Assembly (NCBI GenBank): GCA_946403545.1
Contig: CAMJAG010000002.1
Coordinates: 1 to 64,000 of the forward strand
DNA length: 64,000 nt
Reading direction: 5' to 3'
Source of the DNA: an uncultured Caryophanales bacterium
GTDB taxonomy: Bacteria; Bacillota_I; Bacilli_A; RFN20; CAG-826
Made by a program: the position numbers and the translations under genes. Under the pieces are notes generated by a model. It did not search any database. It saw only the letters and a list, made by a program, of their open reading frames with translations, and had not been told where the DNA came from. Shown here piece after piece: positions 1 to 8,253 of the stretch (position 1 is the stretch's first letter; every line of letters starts with the position of its first letter).

Positions 1-136
<136 letters not shown>

Positions 137-218
137 TTATTCTAGTTCAAAATTAATTATCTGGTTTTGTAATTTTCGTGATTGAAAATAAATTTAAATA
201 AATTGACGTTTATTTTTG

Positions 219-299
219 TTTGTACATCTGTTTAGTTTTCAAAGATCAGTAGCGTGCTATATTACTACGTAATATCTCTAACTCTCATTAGGGCACGCT
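219..299 (-). promoter_or_regulatory. 16S rRNA leader: nested hairpin and boxA-like antitermination region
   Basis: In the transcribed (minus) strand, AGCGTGC (complement of 293-299) pairs with GCACGCT (complement of 251-257). Inside it lies a second perfect arm pair, ATATTAC-GTA-GTAATAT (259-275). The stem is followed by CTTTGAAAACTAAACAG (about 228-246), which matches the conserved rRNA leader segment of Bacilli that carries boxA-type antitermination elements. It lies between promoter P2 and the mature 16S end, where the Nus/antitermination complex loads. The role is inferred from position and motif. Confidence 0.55.
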
Positions 300-304
300 C
301 AGTT

Positions 305-334
305 ATATTACCACTCTCTTAGAGAGCGTGTCAA
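305..334 (-). promoter_or_regulatory. rRNA operon promoter P2 (proximal)
   Basis: Minus-strand TTGACA (-35, 329-334) and TAATAT (-10, 305-310) are separated by 18 bp. The position about 170 nt upstream of the mature 16S end is normal for the proximal rRNA promoter. The spacer itself contains the inverted repeat CTCTCT-T-AGAGAG, unusual for an rRNA promoter and a possible protein-binding site. Confidence 0.75.
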
Positions 335-401
335 CAGTTAATTTAACTTTTTTCCAATTTTATTTTTTGGCTTTCAGTTGTCTTAACCGTTAGCGTTTAG
401 T

Positions 402-430
402 ATTATCTCAAAATGTCGTCGCTTTGTAAA
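402..430 (-). promoter_or_regulatory. rRNA operon promoter P1 (distal)
   Basis: Minus-strand TTTACA (425-430) and GATAAT (402-407) are separated by exactly 17 bp. The DNA upstream (431-575) is very A/T-rich, consistent with an UP element. Tandem promoters are typical for rRNA operons. The rest of 137-672 holds only this regulatory DNA and the tpiA terminator; I see no credible gene in it. Confidence 0.7.
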
Positions 431-574
431 GGGGGAAATTGAAAAAAATTTAAGTTTTTTATAAAAAGATTGAAAGCCTTCAAAAAACGGCCACTTTTTC
501 CTTATTTTTATATATATTTGCTCAATATTTCTTTTCAAAATTTTCTGCTTAAAGTAGGAAATTTTGAATTTGAT

Positions 575-643
575 TAAAAAGAAAAAAAGAAAAGCCAACT
601 CTATTTTGTTCCGATAACTAATTATCAGAATCAAGAGTTGGCT
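575..643 (-). terminator. Rho-independent terminator after tpiA
   Basis: On the minus strand AGCCAACTCT (634-643) pairs perfectly with AGAGTTGGCT (593-602) and is followed by a T-rich run (TTTTCTTTTTTTC). A small inner stem GATAA/TTATC sits in the loop. It ends the gap-pgk-tpiA unit before the rRNA promoters. Confidence 0.85.
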
Positions 644-672
644 GACTATTTCCTATATATATTATAGATATA

Positions 673-1428
673 TTAGAGAATGTTCTTTAATAAGCCTTCG
701 TAAGAATCGATCTTGAGAGATGCTCCACCTACTAATGCACCATCGACATCTGGGCAAGATAAGTATGCTTTAATGTTTTCTGGTTTGACGGAACCACCAT
801 AGAGGATTCTAATTTTGCTTGCAGCTTTACCGACAACACCTTTAAGAACTTTACGGATGTATTTACAAACATCTTGTGCAATTTCTGTAGAAGCGTTTTT
901 ACCTGTACCGATGGACCAGATTGGTTCATAAGCAACAACACACTTCTTTGCTTGTTCTTCACTAATGCCTTCAAAGCCTTTTTCGATTTGTTCTTTAACT
1001 ACTGCTTTTGTTTCGCCTGCTTCAAATTGAGCAAGTGTTTCACCACAGCAATAGACAGGAATCATATCATTAGCAATAAGAGCTTTCATTTTAGCGTTAC
1101 ATTTTTCGCTTGTTTCATTATCATAAGTTCTTCTTTCAGAGTGGCCTAAGATAACCCAGTTAATTTTGAATTCCTTTAACATTGGAATAGAAACTTCACC
1201 AGTGAAAGCACCTTTTTCTTCAAAGTGAACGTTTTGTGCTGCAACGATCATTGCTTTGGCGGAGTATTTACGTACTGTAGCTAAAGACATATAAGTAGGA
1301 GCAACACCTAATTCGATTTTGTTTGATTTTGCTAAAGCAACTAATGGTTTGCTTGCGATAGCGAATTCTTTTGCTTCGCTAGCAAGTTTGTTCATTTTCC
1401 AGTTGCCGAGTAATAATTTCTTTCTCAT
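673..1428 (-). CDS. tpiA: Triosephosphate isomerase
   Basis: Interconverts dihydroxyacetone phosphate and glyceraldehyde 3-phosphate in cytoplasmic glycolysis. The 251-residue protein has the full family length and all signature pieces: GNWKMN with the active-site Lys near the N-terminus, ILGHSERR with the electrophilic His around residue 96, AYEPIWSIGTG with the catalytic Glu and flexible loop 6 around residue 166, and YGGSVKPEN in the phosphate-binding C-terminal part. It starts 2 nt after pgk ends (TAA at 1431), and is the last gene of gap-pgk-tpiA, followed by a strong terminator. Confidence 0.97.
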   Translation of the reverse strand: MRKKLLLGNWKMNKLASEAKEFAIASKPLVALAKSNKIELGVAPTYMSLATVRKYSAKAMIVAAQNVHFEEKGAFTGEVSIPMLKEFKINWVILGHSERRTYDNETSEKCNAKMKALIANDMIPVYCCGETLAQFEAGETKAVVKEQIEKGFEGISEEQAKKCVVAYEPIWSIGTGKNASTEIAQDVCKYIRKVLKGVVGKAASKIRILYGGSVKPENIKAYLSCPDVDGALVGGASLKIDSYEGLLKNIL

Positions 1429-1430
1429 TA

Positions 1431-2663
1431 TTAGTCTCCTAAGACATCAATGCCAGGTAAGTGGCCATTGTTTTCAATCATTTCAAGAGAAGCACCACCA
1501 CCTGTTGAGACGTGTGAGAAGCTTTCTTTATAACCGAATTGTTTGACAGCTGCTGCGGAGTCACCACCACCACAAACTGTGAATGCTTTTCCTTCTAATG
1601 CAGCGATTGCTTTACAAACTGCAATTGTACCTTTTTGGAATTCTTCTTGTTCGAAGACACCCATTGGGCCATTCCAGAAAATCATTTTTGCTTTGCTGAT
1701 TTCATCAGCGAATAATGCTGCAGTCTTAGGACCAATGTCTAAACCTTGGAATCCTTCTGGGATATTACCTTCTGCAACAGTGACTGTAGTTCTTGCTTCT
1801 GGATCGAAGTTATCACCAATCATAGAGTCGACTGGGAGAACGATTTTACCATTAGCTTTTGCTAAACAGTTGATAGCGTAATCTAATTGATCTAATTCAA
1901 CTGGAGAATCACCTGTTTGTTTGCCTAATGCTTTAGCAAATGTGTATGCCATAGCACCACCGATGATGATTTTGTCACATTTTCCTAATAAGGAATCAAT
2001 AACTTTAATCTTATCGGAAACTTTTAAGCCACCTAAGATAGCGACGTATGGACGATTTTCGTCTTTAACATCGACACACTTAGTTAAGTTAGCGACTTCT
2101 TTTTCTACGAGGTAACCCATAGCGACTGGTTTTCCTGCTGCTTTTAAGTTAGCTGGAATACCATATGTTGAAGCGTGAGCTCTGTGAGCGCTGCCGAATG
2201 CATCCATAACAAATGCATCACCTAAGCTTGCCCAGTATTTGCCTAATTCTTCATCATTCTTTTCTTCGCCTTTTTCATAACGTGTATTTTGTACTAAGAC
2301 GACATCGCCATCTTTCATATCAGCGACAGCTTTTTCTAAAGCTTCACCACGTGTTTCTGGAACGAAGTTGACTGGTTGGCCAAGAAGTTCTGCTAAACGG
2401 ACTGCAACTGGAGCTAAGTTACCATCTTTAATTTGTTTTGCAAATTTTTCTGGATCTTCAGTAGCGAGTTTATGTTTAACTTTGCCTAAATGGCTGAATA
2501 AAACAACACGTGCACCTTTTGCTAATAAATCTTTGATAGTTGGTAATGCTGCGACGATTCTATTATCATCACGGATTTCACCACTCTTTAAAGGGACATT
2601 GAAGTCAACACGGACTAAAACTTTTTTGCCTTTAACATCAACTAAATCTTTAACAGTTAACAT
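1431..2663 (-). CDS. pgk: Phosphoglycerate kinase
   Basis: Transfers phosphate from 1,3-bisphosphoglycerate to ADP in glycolysis. The 410-residue protein shows VRVDFNVP at the N-terminus (substrate-binding domain), a FGSAHRAHAS stretch, the hinge/nucleotide region NGPMGVFE, and the C-terminal GGGDSAAA nucleotide-binding loop. I chose the ATG at 2663 (MLTVKDL) because GAAAGGA precedes it and family proteins begin here; an in-frame upstream ATG at 2717 would add 18 residues without family support. It lies 95 nt downstream of gap and 2 nt upstream of tpiA. Confidence 0.96.
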   Translation of the reverse strand: MLTVKDLVDVKGKKVLVRVDFNVPLKSGEIRDDNRIVAALPTIKDLLAKGARVVLFSHLGKVKHKLATEDPEKFAKQIKDGNLAPVAVRLAELLGQPVNFVPETRGEALEKAVADMKDGDVVLVQNTRYEKGEEKNDEELGKYWASLGDAFVMDAFGSAHRAHASTYGIPANLKAAGKPVAMGYLVEKEVANLTKCVDVKDENRPYVAILGGLKVSDKIKVIDSLLGKCDKIIIGGAMAYTFAKALGKQTGDSPVELDQLDYAINCLAKANGKIVLPVDSMIGDNFDPEARTTVTVAEGNIPEGFQGLDIGPKTAALFADEISKAKMIFWNGPMGVFEQEEFQKGTIAVCKAIAALEGKAFTVCGGGDSAAAVKQFGYKESFSHVSTGGGASLEMIENNGHLPGIDVLGD

Positions 2664-2758
2664 TTTGTGTTTTCCTTTCTTTAAAATAAGGCGCCCCATA
2701 CAATCACGGAACGCCATTATTTGTGATTTTATTGGTAGCTAATTAATTTAAAACTAAA

Positions 2759-3835
2759 TTAGCAATTTTCCGCAAAGTATTTGATTGTGCGGACCATTTG
2801 GCTTGTGTAGGAGTTTTCATTGTCATACCAAGAGACAACTTGAACTTCGTATAAGCCATCAGCGATTTTGCTGACCATTGTTTGTGTTGCATCGAATAAG
2901 GAACCAAATCTCATACCGATAACATCACTTGAAACGATTTGATCTTCGTTATAACCGAAGGATTGGTTAGCAGCAGCTTTCATAGCAGCGTTGATTCCTG
3001 CAGGTGTTAATTCACCGTCGAATTTGACAACAGCTGTTAAGATTGTTGTAGAACCTGTTGGGACTGGGACACGTTGTGCGGAACCAATGAGTTTACCATT
3101 GAGTTCTGGAATAACTAAACCGATAGCTTTAGCAGCACCTGTTGAGTTAGGAACGATGTTTGCAGCACCAGCTCTTGCTCTTCTGAGGTCACCTTTTCTG
3201 TGTGGACCATCAAGAATCATTTGGTCGCCTGTGTAAGCGTGGATTGTGCTCATGATACCAGATTGGATTGGAGCATAATCATTTAATGCTTTAGCCATTG
3301 GAGCTAAGCAGTTTGTTGTACAGCTAGCTGCGGAAATGACTTGGTCATCTTTTGTAAGTGTTTTTTCGTTAACACCATAAACGATTGTTGGTAAATCTTT
3401 TCCTGCTGGAGCGGAAATAACAACTTTCTTTGCACCTGCTTCGATGTGTGCCATTGATTTTTCTTTAGATGTATAGAAACCTGTACATTCTAAGACAACA
3501 TCAACACCGATTTTTCCCCATGGGAGATCTTGTGCTTTAGGGCAAGCATAGATTGTGATTTCAACACCATCAACAGTGATGCTACCTGGAGTAACAACTG
3601 TTTTGCCATCTTCTGCGAAAACTGGTTCTTTAGAAGTGACTGTGTGTTTGTTTTCACCGATGAATCCTGCATAGCCACCTTGAGCAGTATCATATTTTAA
3701 TAAGTTAGCTAACATTGCTGGAGAAGTTAAATCGTTAATAGCGACGATTTCATAACCTTCTGCACCGAACATTTGTCTGAAAGCTAAACGGCCAATACGA
3801 CCGAATCCGTTAATTGCAACTCTGACTTTTGACAT
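2759..3835 (-). CDS. gap: Glyceraldehyde-3-phosphate dehydrogenase, type I
   Basis: Oxidises glyceraldehyde 3-phosphate to 1,3-bisphosphoglycerate with NAD+. The N-terminal Rossmann motif is INGFGRIGR; the Asp following AIN suggests NAD+ rather than NADP+ preference. The catalytic Cys is in ASCTTNCLAP, and the C-terminal SWYDNE motif is intact. At 358 residues it is about 20 longer than usual; the extra residues lie around positions 60-85, in the loop before the strand that ends DLPWG. It is preceded by GAAGGAGG and a promoter overlapping an 18-bp palindrome, and is the first gene of gap-pgk-tpiA. Confidence 0.96.
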   Translation of the reverse strand: MSKVRVAINGFGRIGRLAFRQMFGAEGYEIVAINDLTSPAMLANLLKYDTAQGGYAGFIGENKHTVTSKEPVFAEDGKTVVTPGSITVDGVEITIYACPKAQDLPWGKIGVDVVLECTGFYTSKEKSMAHIEAGAKKVVISAPAGKDLPTIVYGVNEKTLTKDDQVISAASCTTNCLAPMAKALNDYAPIQSGIMSTIHAYTGDQMILDGPHRKGDLRRARAGAANIVPNSTGAAKAIGLVIPELNGKLIGSAQRVPVPTGSTTILTAVVKFDGELTPAGINAAMKAAANQSFGYNEDQIVSSDVIGMRFGSLFDATQTMVSKIADGLYEVQVVSWYDNENSYTSQMVRTIKYFAENC

Positions 3836-3870
3836 ATTTATAAATGCCTCCTTCTTTGTCTCACTGCGTT

Positions 3871-3904
3871 ATATAGTATATACTATATGGAAAAATAAAC
3901 GCAA
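3871..3904 (-). promoter_or_regulatory. gap operon promoter with overlapping 18-bp palindrome
   Basis: Minus-strand TTGCGT (3899-3904) and TATACT (3875-3880) are 18 bp apart. The -10 hexamer lies inside the perfect palindrome ATATAGTATATACTATAT (3871-3888), so a dimeric regulator bound there would block RNA polymerase. No CggR gene is visible in the window. Promoter call is from consensus fit; regulation is inference. Confidence 0.6.
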
Positions 3905-3910
3905 GAAAAA

Positions 3911-3970
3911 ACAATCGAGATTATTCTAAGTCAATTTATAATTGGGTTTTGAATTAGAATTCTTCGATTG
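3911..3970 (-). terminator. Probable terminator after the XRE gene
   Basis: On the minus strand CAATCG...TTCTAA (from about 3970) pairs with TTAGAAT...CGATTG (ending about 3912) with an internal mismatch, and TTTTTTC follows. The upstream arm overlaps the last codons of the XRE gene. Confidence 0.5.
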
Positions 3971-4172
3971 CTTTTGTTAGTTCAGATATAGATATTTTTA
4001 AAGCAACAGCGATTTTAGAAAGTATTTTTAAAGATGGGTTCCTTTGCCCTCTTTCTAAGTCAGAAAGGTAGTTTTTATTCACTCCCGCTTCTAACGCCAA
4101 ATCTTCAATAGAAAGATTTCTTTGTTTTCTAAGAAACCTAATTCTCATTCCTAGTTGTTTTTCAATTGTCAT
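3954..4172 (-). CDS. Small XRE-family helix-turn-helix regulator
   Basis: A 72-residue DNA-binding protein that is almost entirely one Cro/CI-type HTH domain: RIRFLRKQR (helix 1), LSIEDLALEAGV (helix 2), NKNYLSDLERGQRNPS (recognition helix region) and LSKIAVAL (helix 4). It has no effector domain. The ATG at 4172 lies inside the 3' end of whiA (ATGACAATTGA, 11-nt overlap), so it is translationally coupled to whiA; in-frame ATGs at 4187 and 4247 exist but would only add non-domain residues. Its target is unknown. Confidence 0.8.
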   Translation of the reverse strand: MTIEKQLGMRIRFLRKQRNLSIEDLALEAGVNKNYLSDLERGQRNPSLKILSKIAVALKISISELTKAIEEF

Positions 4173-5121
4173 TGTTAAGTCTTTCATATAATTCGTGTAA
4201 ATATCTAAATAAGTGGTTGATATTACTTTTAGTAATTGGCTTATCAAGTTCTTCTCCCATTATGTTAGCTAAATCTAGTAAAGAAGCAGACTCATTTTCT
4301 TTTCTAAGTCTACATAAAAGCTTTGCTTTTTCATTAGGAATATTCTTGATACCAAGTTTCTTATCAATAAGCTCAATTTCTTTGATTTGGCGTAGCCCTG
4401 TTTCGAGCATTTTCTTCATGTTTGCGGTATCCATATTTTCAAGTCTATTCGCGTTATTAATTAAGTCACGATTAGCACGTACATCTTCAAATTCTAAACA
4501 TGAAGAAACCGCTCCAATGATAATTAAAAAGTTAGAGATTTGATCACTCTTTTTAAAGTAAATAACATAGTTATCTCTTCTTTTAATTATCTTTGGCTCA
4601 ATGTTACTATTTTTGTATCTTGCAAATAACTTAGAAAGCCACTTAGCGTAGTTTTCTGAGTTAAGCGAAATCTCTAAATGATAGTTACTAGTTTCAGGCG
4701 AATTAACTGATCCTGCAGCTAGAAAAGCACCTGCTAAATAGCCTGAAATAGTATCATCGTTTCTAACGATATTTTTAGAGATTTTGCCTTCTAAAAATGA
4801 CACTTCTAAGTCTTCTAAAATAGTATCACTTGCTTCATCAATTTCTATTGAATAAACAGTGTGTTTACTAAGGTTATTCTTAGTGGTCATTTTTAGTTTT
4901 GCGTGAGCATCATATATCTCATTTATAGTGGTATATAAAAACTTAGAGATTTTAGCGTTTTCACTCTTAAGAGTGAGTCTAGTAGCTTTATTTCTAATAA
5001 CTAAAGATCCGTTAATACGAATATAAGCTGCTAAAAGGGCTCTAAGGCGTTCTAAAGAAGTATACTCGTTTTGAGTAAGTTCTTCTTTTACCTGAGATGT
5101 AAATGAGAATTCTTTTTTCAT
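4162..5121 (-). CDS. whiA: WhiA family DNA-binding protein
   Basis: The 319-residue length fits WhiA, a conserved Gram-positive protein with an N-terminal LAGLIDADG-like fold and a C-terminal HTH, linked to cell division and sporulation control. Family landmarks are the N-terminal FTSQVKEEL, YLAGAFLAAGSVNSPE in the homing-endonuclease-like part (about residues 130-145), and a C-terminal LRKENESASLLDLANIMGEEL followed by TKSNINHLFRYL, the HTH. It overlaps trxB by 1 nt and the downstream XRE gene by 11 nt. It ends in TGA, evidence that UGA is a stop codon here. The neighbours trxB, HAD phosphatase and lgt match its usual neighbourhood in Bacilli, although rapZ and yvcK are missing. Confidence 0.92.
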   Translation of the reverse strand: MKKEFSFTSQVKEELTQNEYTSLERLRALLAAYIRINGSLVIRNKATRLTLKSENAKISKFLYTTINEIYDAHAKLKMTTKNNLSKHTVYSIEIDEASDTILEDLEVSFLEGKISKNIVRNDDTISGYLAGAFLAAGSVNSPETSNYHLEISLNSENYAKWLSKLFARYKNSNIEPKIIKRRDNYVIYFKKSDQISNFLIIIGAVSSCLEFEDVRANRDLINNANRLENMDTANMKKMLETGLRQIKEIELIDKKLGIKNIPNEKAKLLCRLRKENESASLLDLANIMGEELDKPITKSNINHLFRYLHELYERLNNDN

Positions 5122-6047
5122 TATTCTCCTCTTAAAGCCTTAATTATATTAGTAGCGGCAATTCTTCCATCAGTTTCCGCTAAAAAGATTTGTCTAACTT
5201 CTCTATTTAAGATGTCTCCGCCTGCGTATAAACCTTTACAGGTAGTTTCTTTTGTTTTTGTTTGTTCAATTGTGCCCCATTCATTTAAGACACCTGGGAT
5301 TTTAACGAATTGGGTATTTGGGATTTGTCCCACAAGTGGGAAGAAACCTTCTACTTTGAGTGTCATTTCTTCTTCTGTTTCTCTATTTTTGATAACTAAT
5401 CCTTCTACTTTATCTTCCCCTACTATCTTAACTGGGACATATGGAGTAAGGATTGTAGTGTTATCCATTGCTTTTAGTTCATCAACAAGGTGAGTTAAAC
5501 CTCTGAATTCATTTCTTCTATGAACAATAGTGACATGACTACAAATATGAGCAAGATAAATTGCTTCTTTCAAAGCAGAGTTGCCTCCACCCACTACTAC
5601 GATGTCTTTTCCTTTAAAGAAATGACCATCACAGATAGCGCAATATGAAATACCATGACCTAAAAGTTCGTCTTCTTTTTCTAAGCCTAGTTTTCTTTCT
5701 TTAGTGCCACTAGCGAGGAGCACTGTTTTAGATTTTAAAACTGTGCCATCTTTAAGTTCGACATTAAATAAATCGTCCTCTTTAGTAAGGGATACTACTT
5801 CTTTATTGATAAAAGGCGCTTTTAGTGCCATTAAACGTTCAGCAAATTTCATTGCTAAATCTGGTCCAGGAATTTGGAATTCGTGTGGATAATTATCTAC
5901 TCTAGGAGCGATATTAACTTTTCCACCTGGGATATAGCTTTCAATCACAGCGAAATCAATACCTGCCTCTTTAAGTTTGCAAGCACAGCCAACACCACAA
6001 GGGCCTGAGCCAATGATGAGAGTTTCATAAATGTGATTATTTTCCAT
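5121..6047 (-). CDS. trxB: Thioredoxin reductase (NADPH)
   Basis: FAD-dependent reductase that passes electrons from NADPH to thioredoxin. The 308-residue protein has the FAD-binding GSGPCGVGCA dinucleotide fold at the N-terminus, the redox-active CAIC disulfide near residue 135, the second Rossmann motif VVGGGNSALKEA around residue 152 and the HRRNEFR stretch typical of NADPH-using TrxB, then the C-terminal AGGDI FAD contact. CAIC rather than the common CATC is a minor variant. It overlaps the upstream HAD gene by 11 nt and whiA by 1 nt. No thioredoxin gene lies in the window. Confidence 0.93.
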   Translation of the reverse strand: MENNHIYETLIIGSGPCGVGCACKLKEAGIDFAVIESYIPGGKVNIAPRVDNYPHEFQIPGPDLAMKFAERLMALKAPFINKEVVSLTKEDDLFNVELKDGTVLKSKTVLLASGTKERKLGLEKEDELLGHGISYCAICDGHFFKGKDIVVVGGGNSALKEAIYLAHICSHVTIVHRRNEFRGLTHLVDELKAMDNTTILTPYVPVKIVGEDKVEGLVIKNRETEEEMTLKVEGFFPLVGQIPNTQFVKIPGVLNEWGTIEQTKTKETTCKGLYAGGDILNREVRQIFLAETDGRIAATNIIKALRGE

Positions 6048-6684
6048 TTAAGATAAAATCCTCCAATTCCTTATAAGATTTAACAAATTTTACAGGTTTG
6101 ACATCATCTTTAAACTTTCTAGGTCCCCATGAGACAATAACACAATCAATTCCTGCGTTTCTTGCAGTGTAGAAATCTGCGTTATTATCTCCAATGTAGA
6201 GACATTCTTGTTTACTAGAATTAGTTTGTTCAATGATTTTTAAACAACCTTCTGGATTAGGTTTACCTATTTTTACAAAATCAGGACACATAAGGATAGA
6301 GAAAAGATCATCATACTTAAGTGTTTTTAAGATTTTGCTAGTAAACCTAACAATTCTATTAGTGTTGATAGTAAGGGTATATCCCTTTTGTTTTAAAGAC
6401 TCTAATGTAATTTTAGCGTCTTTATATTCCACAAGTTCAGTTTCTATTAATTTATCAGTAATCTCTCTAAATGTTTTAGCGCAGATATCCACCATTTCTT
6501 CAGGATAATCGTTTCTAAGATTATCTTCTAAAGGTGGTCCTGAATAATAATAGAGTTCTTCCTTGCTTCTTCTAACATTAGGAGTAATCGCATCATATAA
6601 CGCTAAAAACGTATTAGCGATTAACTCATCAGTGTTCACCACTGTTCCATCAAGGTCAAAAATAAGTGTCTTATATTTGCTCAT
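6037..6684 (-). CDS. HAD-superfamily phosphatase (PpaX/Gph-like)
   Basis: Small cytoplasmic phosphatase of 215 residues. HAD motif I is DLDGTVVNTDE (nucleophile Asp near residue 10), motif II is the TINTN region near residue 110, motif III the Lys in IGKPNPEG, and motif IV the GDNNADFYTARNAG stretch, with a helical cap after motif I. Size and position immediately downstream of lgt resemble PpaX, the pyrophosphatase next to lgt in Bacillus; phosphoglycolate phosphatase is the other candidate, and substrate cannot be told from sequence. It overlaps both lgt (14 nt) and trxB (11 nt). Confidence 0.85.
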   Translation of the reverse strand: MSKYKTLIFDLDGTVVNTDELIANTFLALYDAITPNVRRSKEELYYYSGPPLEDNLRNDYPEEMVDICAKTFREITDKLIETELVEYKDAKITLESLKQKGYTLTINTNRIVRFTSKILKTLKYDDLFSILMCPDFVKIGKPNPEGCLKIIEQTNSSKQECLYIGDNNADFYTARNAGIDCVIVSWGPRKFKDDVKPVKFVKSYKELEDFILNGK

Positions 6685-8248
6685 TATTTGCCTTTTCTTT
6701 CATATATTTTTGTGCGGTAATCATATCGAATATAGCAATAGCTAAGAAAATACCAACACAAGCACCCATAGAAATTAACATAATTCCAATTAAAGAAGGT
6801 GAGTATGTTAAGTCCGCTGTCAAAGTGGATTGGTCAACTAATAAGATACCAACTACCACTAAAGCGACAATAACGACTGCAAAAGCAATCGCAGAAATAA
6901 GTGATTTTTTATATGTTTTATTATTAATTCTTTGTGGTTGACCTTTTTTCTTACGAATAATGTAGCGAACTACATGGTTTCCTAAAATTAATAAGCAACC
7001 CAAAGCTACATAGAAAATAGACCATCCCCAGCTCCAATAGCCATCACTACCCATGTTGTAGTTAGAATCTCTAAGAGGTTCAAGAATCATTCTAATTAAT
7101 CCATACCAAATGAGATAGCCAAAACCAACATCAGCGATTTCAGTATATTTTCTAAGTTTGATACCAAATACATGCGCTAATAAAGCGTAACCGAATAAGT
7201 TAAGTACTGCTTCTATGAAGAATAATGGTAAAAATACATTTCCTTCACTAGCCTGTGTAACAGCTCCAGTAGCACTTGAATAGTGAATGTTATTAAAGAT
7301 TATTCTTGGTAACCAAGTAAAATATGTTTCACTAACTTCACCACCATGGACTTCTAAGTTAAAGAAGTTACCAAATCTACCAATAGCTTGTGCAATTAAA
7401 ATGGTAGGTAAAACAATATCAATTGCTAACCAAATACTATATTTCTTCTTCATAAAGACGAACCATAATACACCAGCAGCAATACCACCGATAGCACCAC
7501 CTAAAATAGTGATACCACCATTCCAGATCTTAAACATATCCCAAGAGAATTGACCACCGAATTCTTTATTAAAGTTACCAATAACATAAGCAATTCTCGC
7601 GCCAATAATACCTGCAGGGAATGCAATTAAGAATGTAGATTCAAATATGTTTTTATCTCCATATTCAAGTTTCATCTTATGGTTACAAAGTACATATACA
7701 AATAATGCACCACCTAAAATACATAAAGCATAGAAGGTAATAGTTAAATTAAATCCACCAGAAATTTCCATTCCTGGAATAGTAAAACCTTCTTTGATAG
7801 AAATCTTGTTTACTAATGGATAAGTCCAATAATCAGCATATCCATTTGTACATACAAAGAATGAAAGCACAAATAAGACAAAGGCAATCATCATGACTCT
7901 AAAAAGCCATTTATTTAATTTTTCAGGTACATTTTTGCGGTAATAATGCACCATAAATAAGTTAGTAGCGCTGAATAAGCTAGCCGCAAAAATAGCACCA
8001 CCCAAAATTGCTTGAAGACCTTCATACCATTTTGGGGTGATTTCCGCAAAGCGATAGATGAAGATTAACATGCCTACAAATGCTACTACAAAACCAAGAA
8101 GTAACATTACTTCATGTTTTAAATAAGTATGGAAATCCACTGTTTCTTGTGGATTTTTAATTAATTGAACGCTTTTAACAATACTAAAAACATATATTCC
8201 TAATGCTGCTAGAGCAAATATGATAAGTAGAATTAGTCCTAATAACAT
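6671..8248 (-). CDS. lgt: Prolipoprotein diacylglyceryl transferase, unusually long
   Basis: Transfers diacylglycerol from phosphatidylglycerol to the lipobox Cys of prelipoproteins at the membrane. Core motifs: GARIAYVIGN, WNGGITILGG, and the signature GRFGNFFNLEVHGG around residues 290-305. At 525 residues it is nearly twice the usual 270-300: an added N-terminal block of about 140 residues with roughly four TM segments, and an added C-terminal TM block after the core. In WNGGITILGG a Leu stands where many homologues have His (E. coli H103). Several lipobox proteins in the same window (21, 17, 21 residues before Cys etc.) are its likely substrates. It starts 5 nt after uvrA ends. Confidence 0.88.
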   Translation of the reverse strand: MLLGLILLIIFALAALGIYVFSIVKSVQLIKNPQETVDFHTYLKHEVMLLLGFVVAFVGMLIFIYRFAEITPKWYEGLQAILGGAIFAASLFSATNLFMVHYYRKNVPEKLNKWLFRVMMIAFVLFVLSFFVCTNGYADYWTYPLVNKISIKEGFTIPGMEISGGFNLTITFYALCILGGALFVYVLCNHKMKLEYGDKNIFESTFLIAFPAGIIGARIAYVIGNFNKEFGGQFSWDMFKIWNGGITILGGAIGGIAAGVLWFVFMKKKYSIWLAIDIVLPTILIAQAIGRFGNFFNLEVHGGEVSETYFTWLPRIIFNNIHYSSATGAVTQASEGNVFLPLFFIEAVLNLFGYALLAHVFGIKLRKYTEIADVGFGYLIWYGLIRMILEPLRDSNYNMGSDGYWSWGWSIFYVALGCLLILGNHVVRYIIRKKKGQPQRINNKTYKKSLISAIAFAVVIVALVVVGILLVDQSTLTADLTYSPSLIGIMLISMGACVGIFLAIAIFDMITAQKYMKEKANNEQI

Positions 8249-8253
8249 AATAA

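Noticed and set aside
383..634. 83-residue minus-strand reading frame upstream of 16S
   Set aside because: It lies over rRNA promoter P1 and the tpiA terminator, has no ribosome site, and is Lys/Phe-rich as random A/T-rich DNA would be.
2664..2717. Upstream start of pgk
   Set aside because: No family support and no ribosome site; the ATG at 2663 with GAAAGGA is better.
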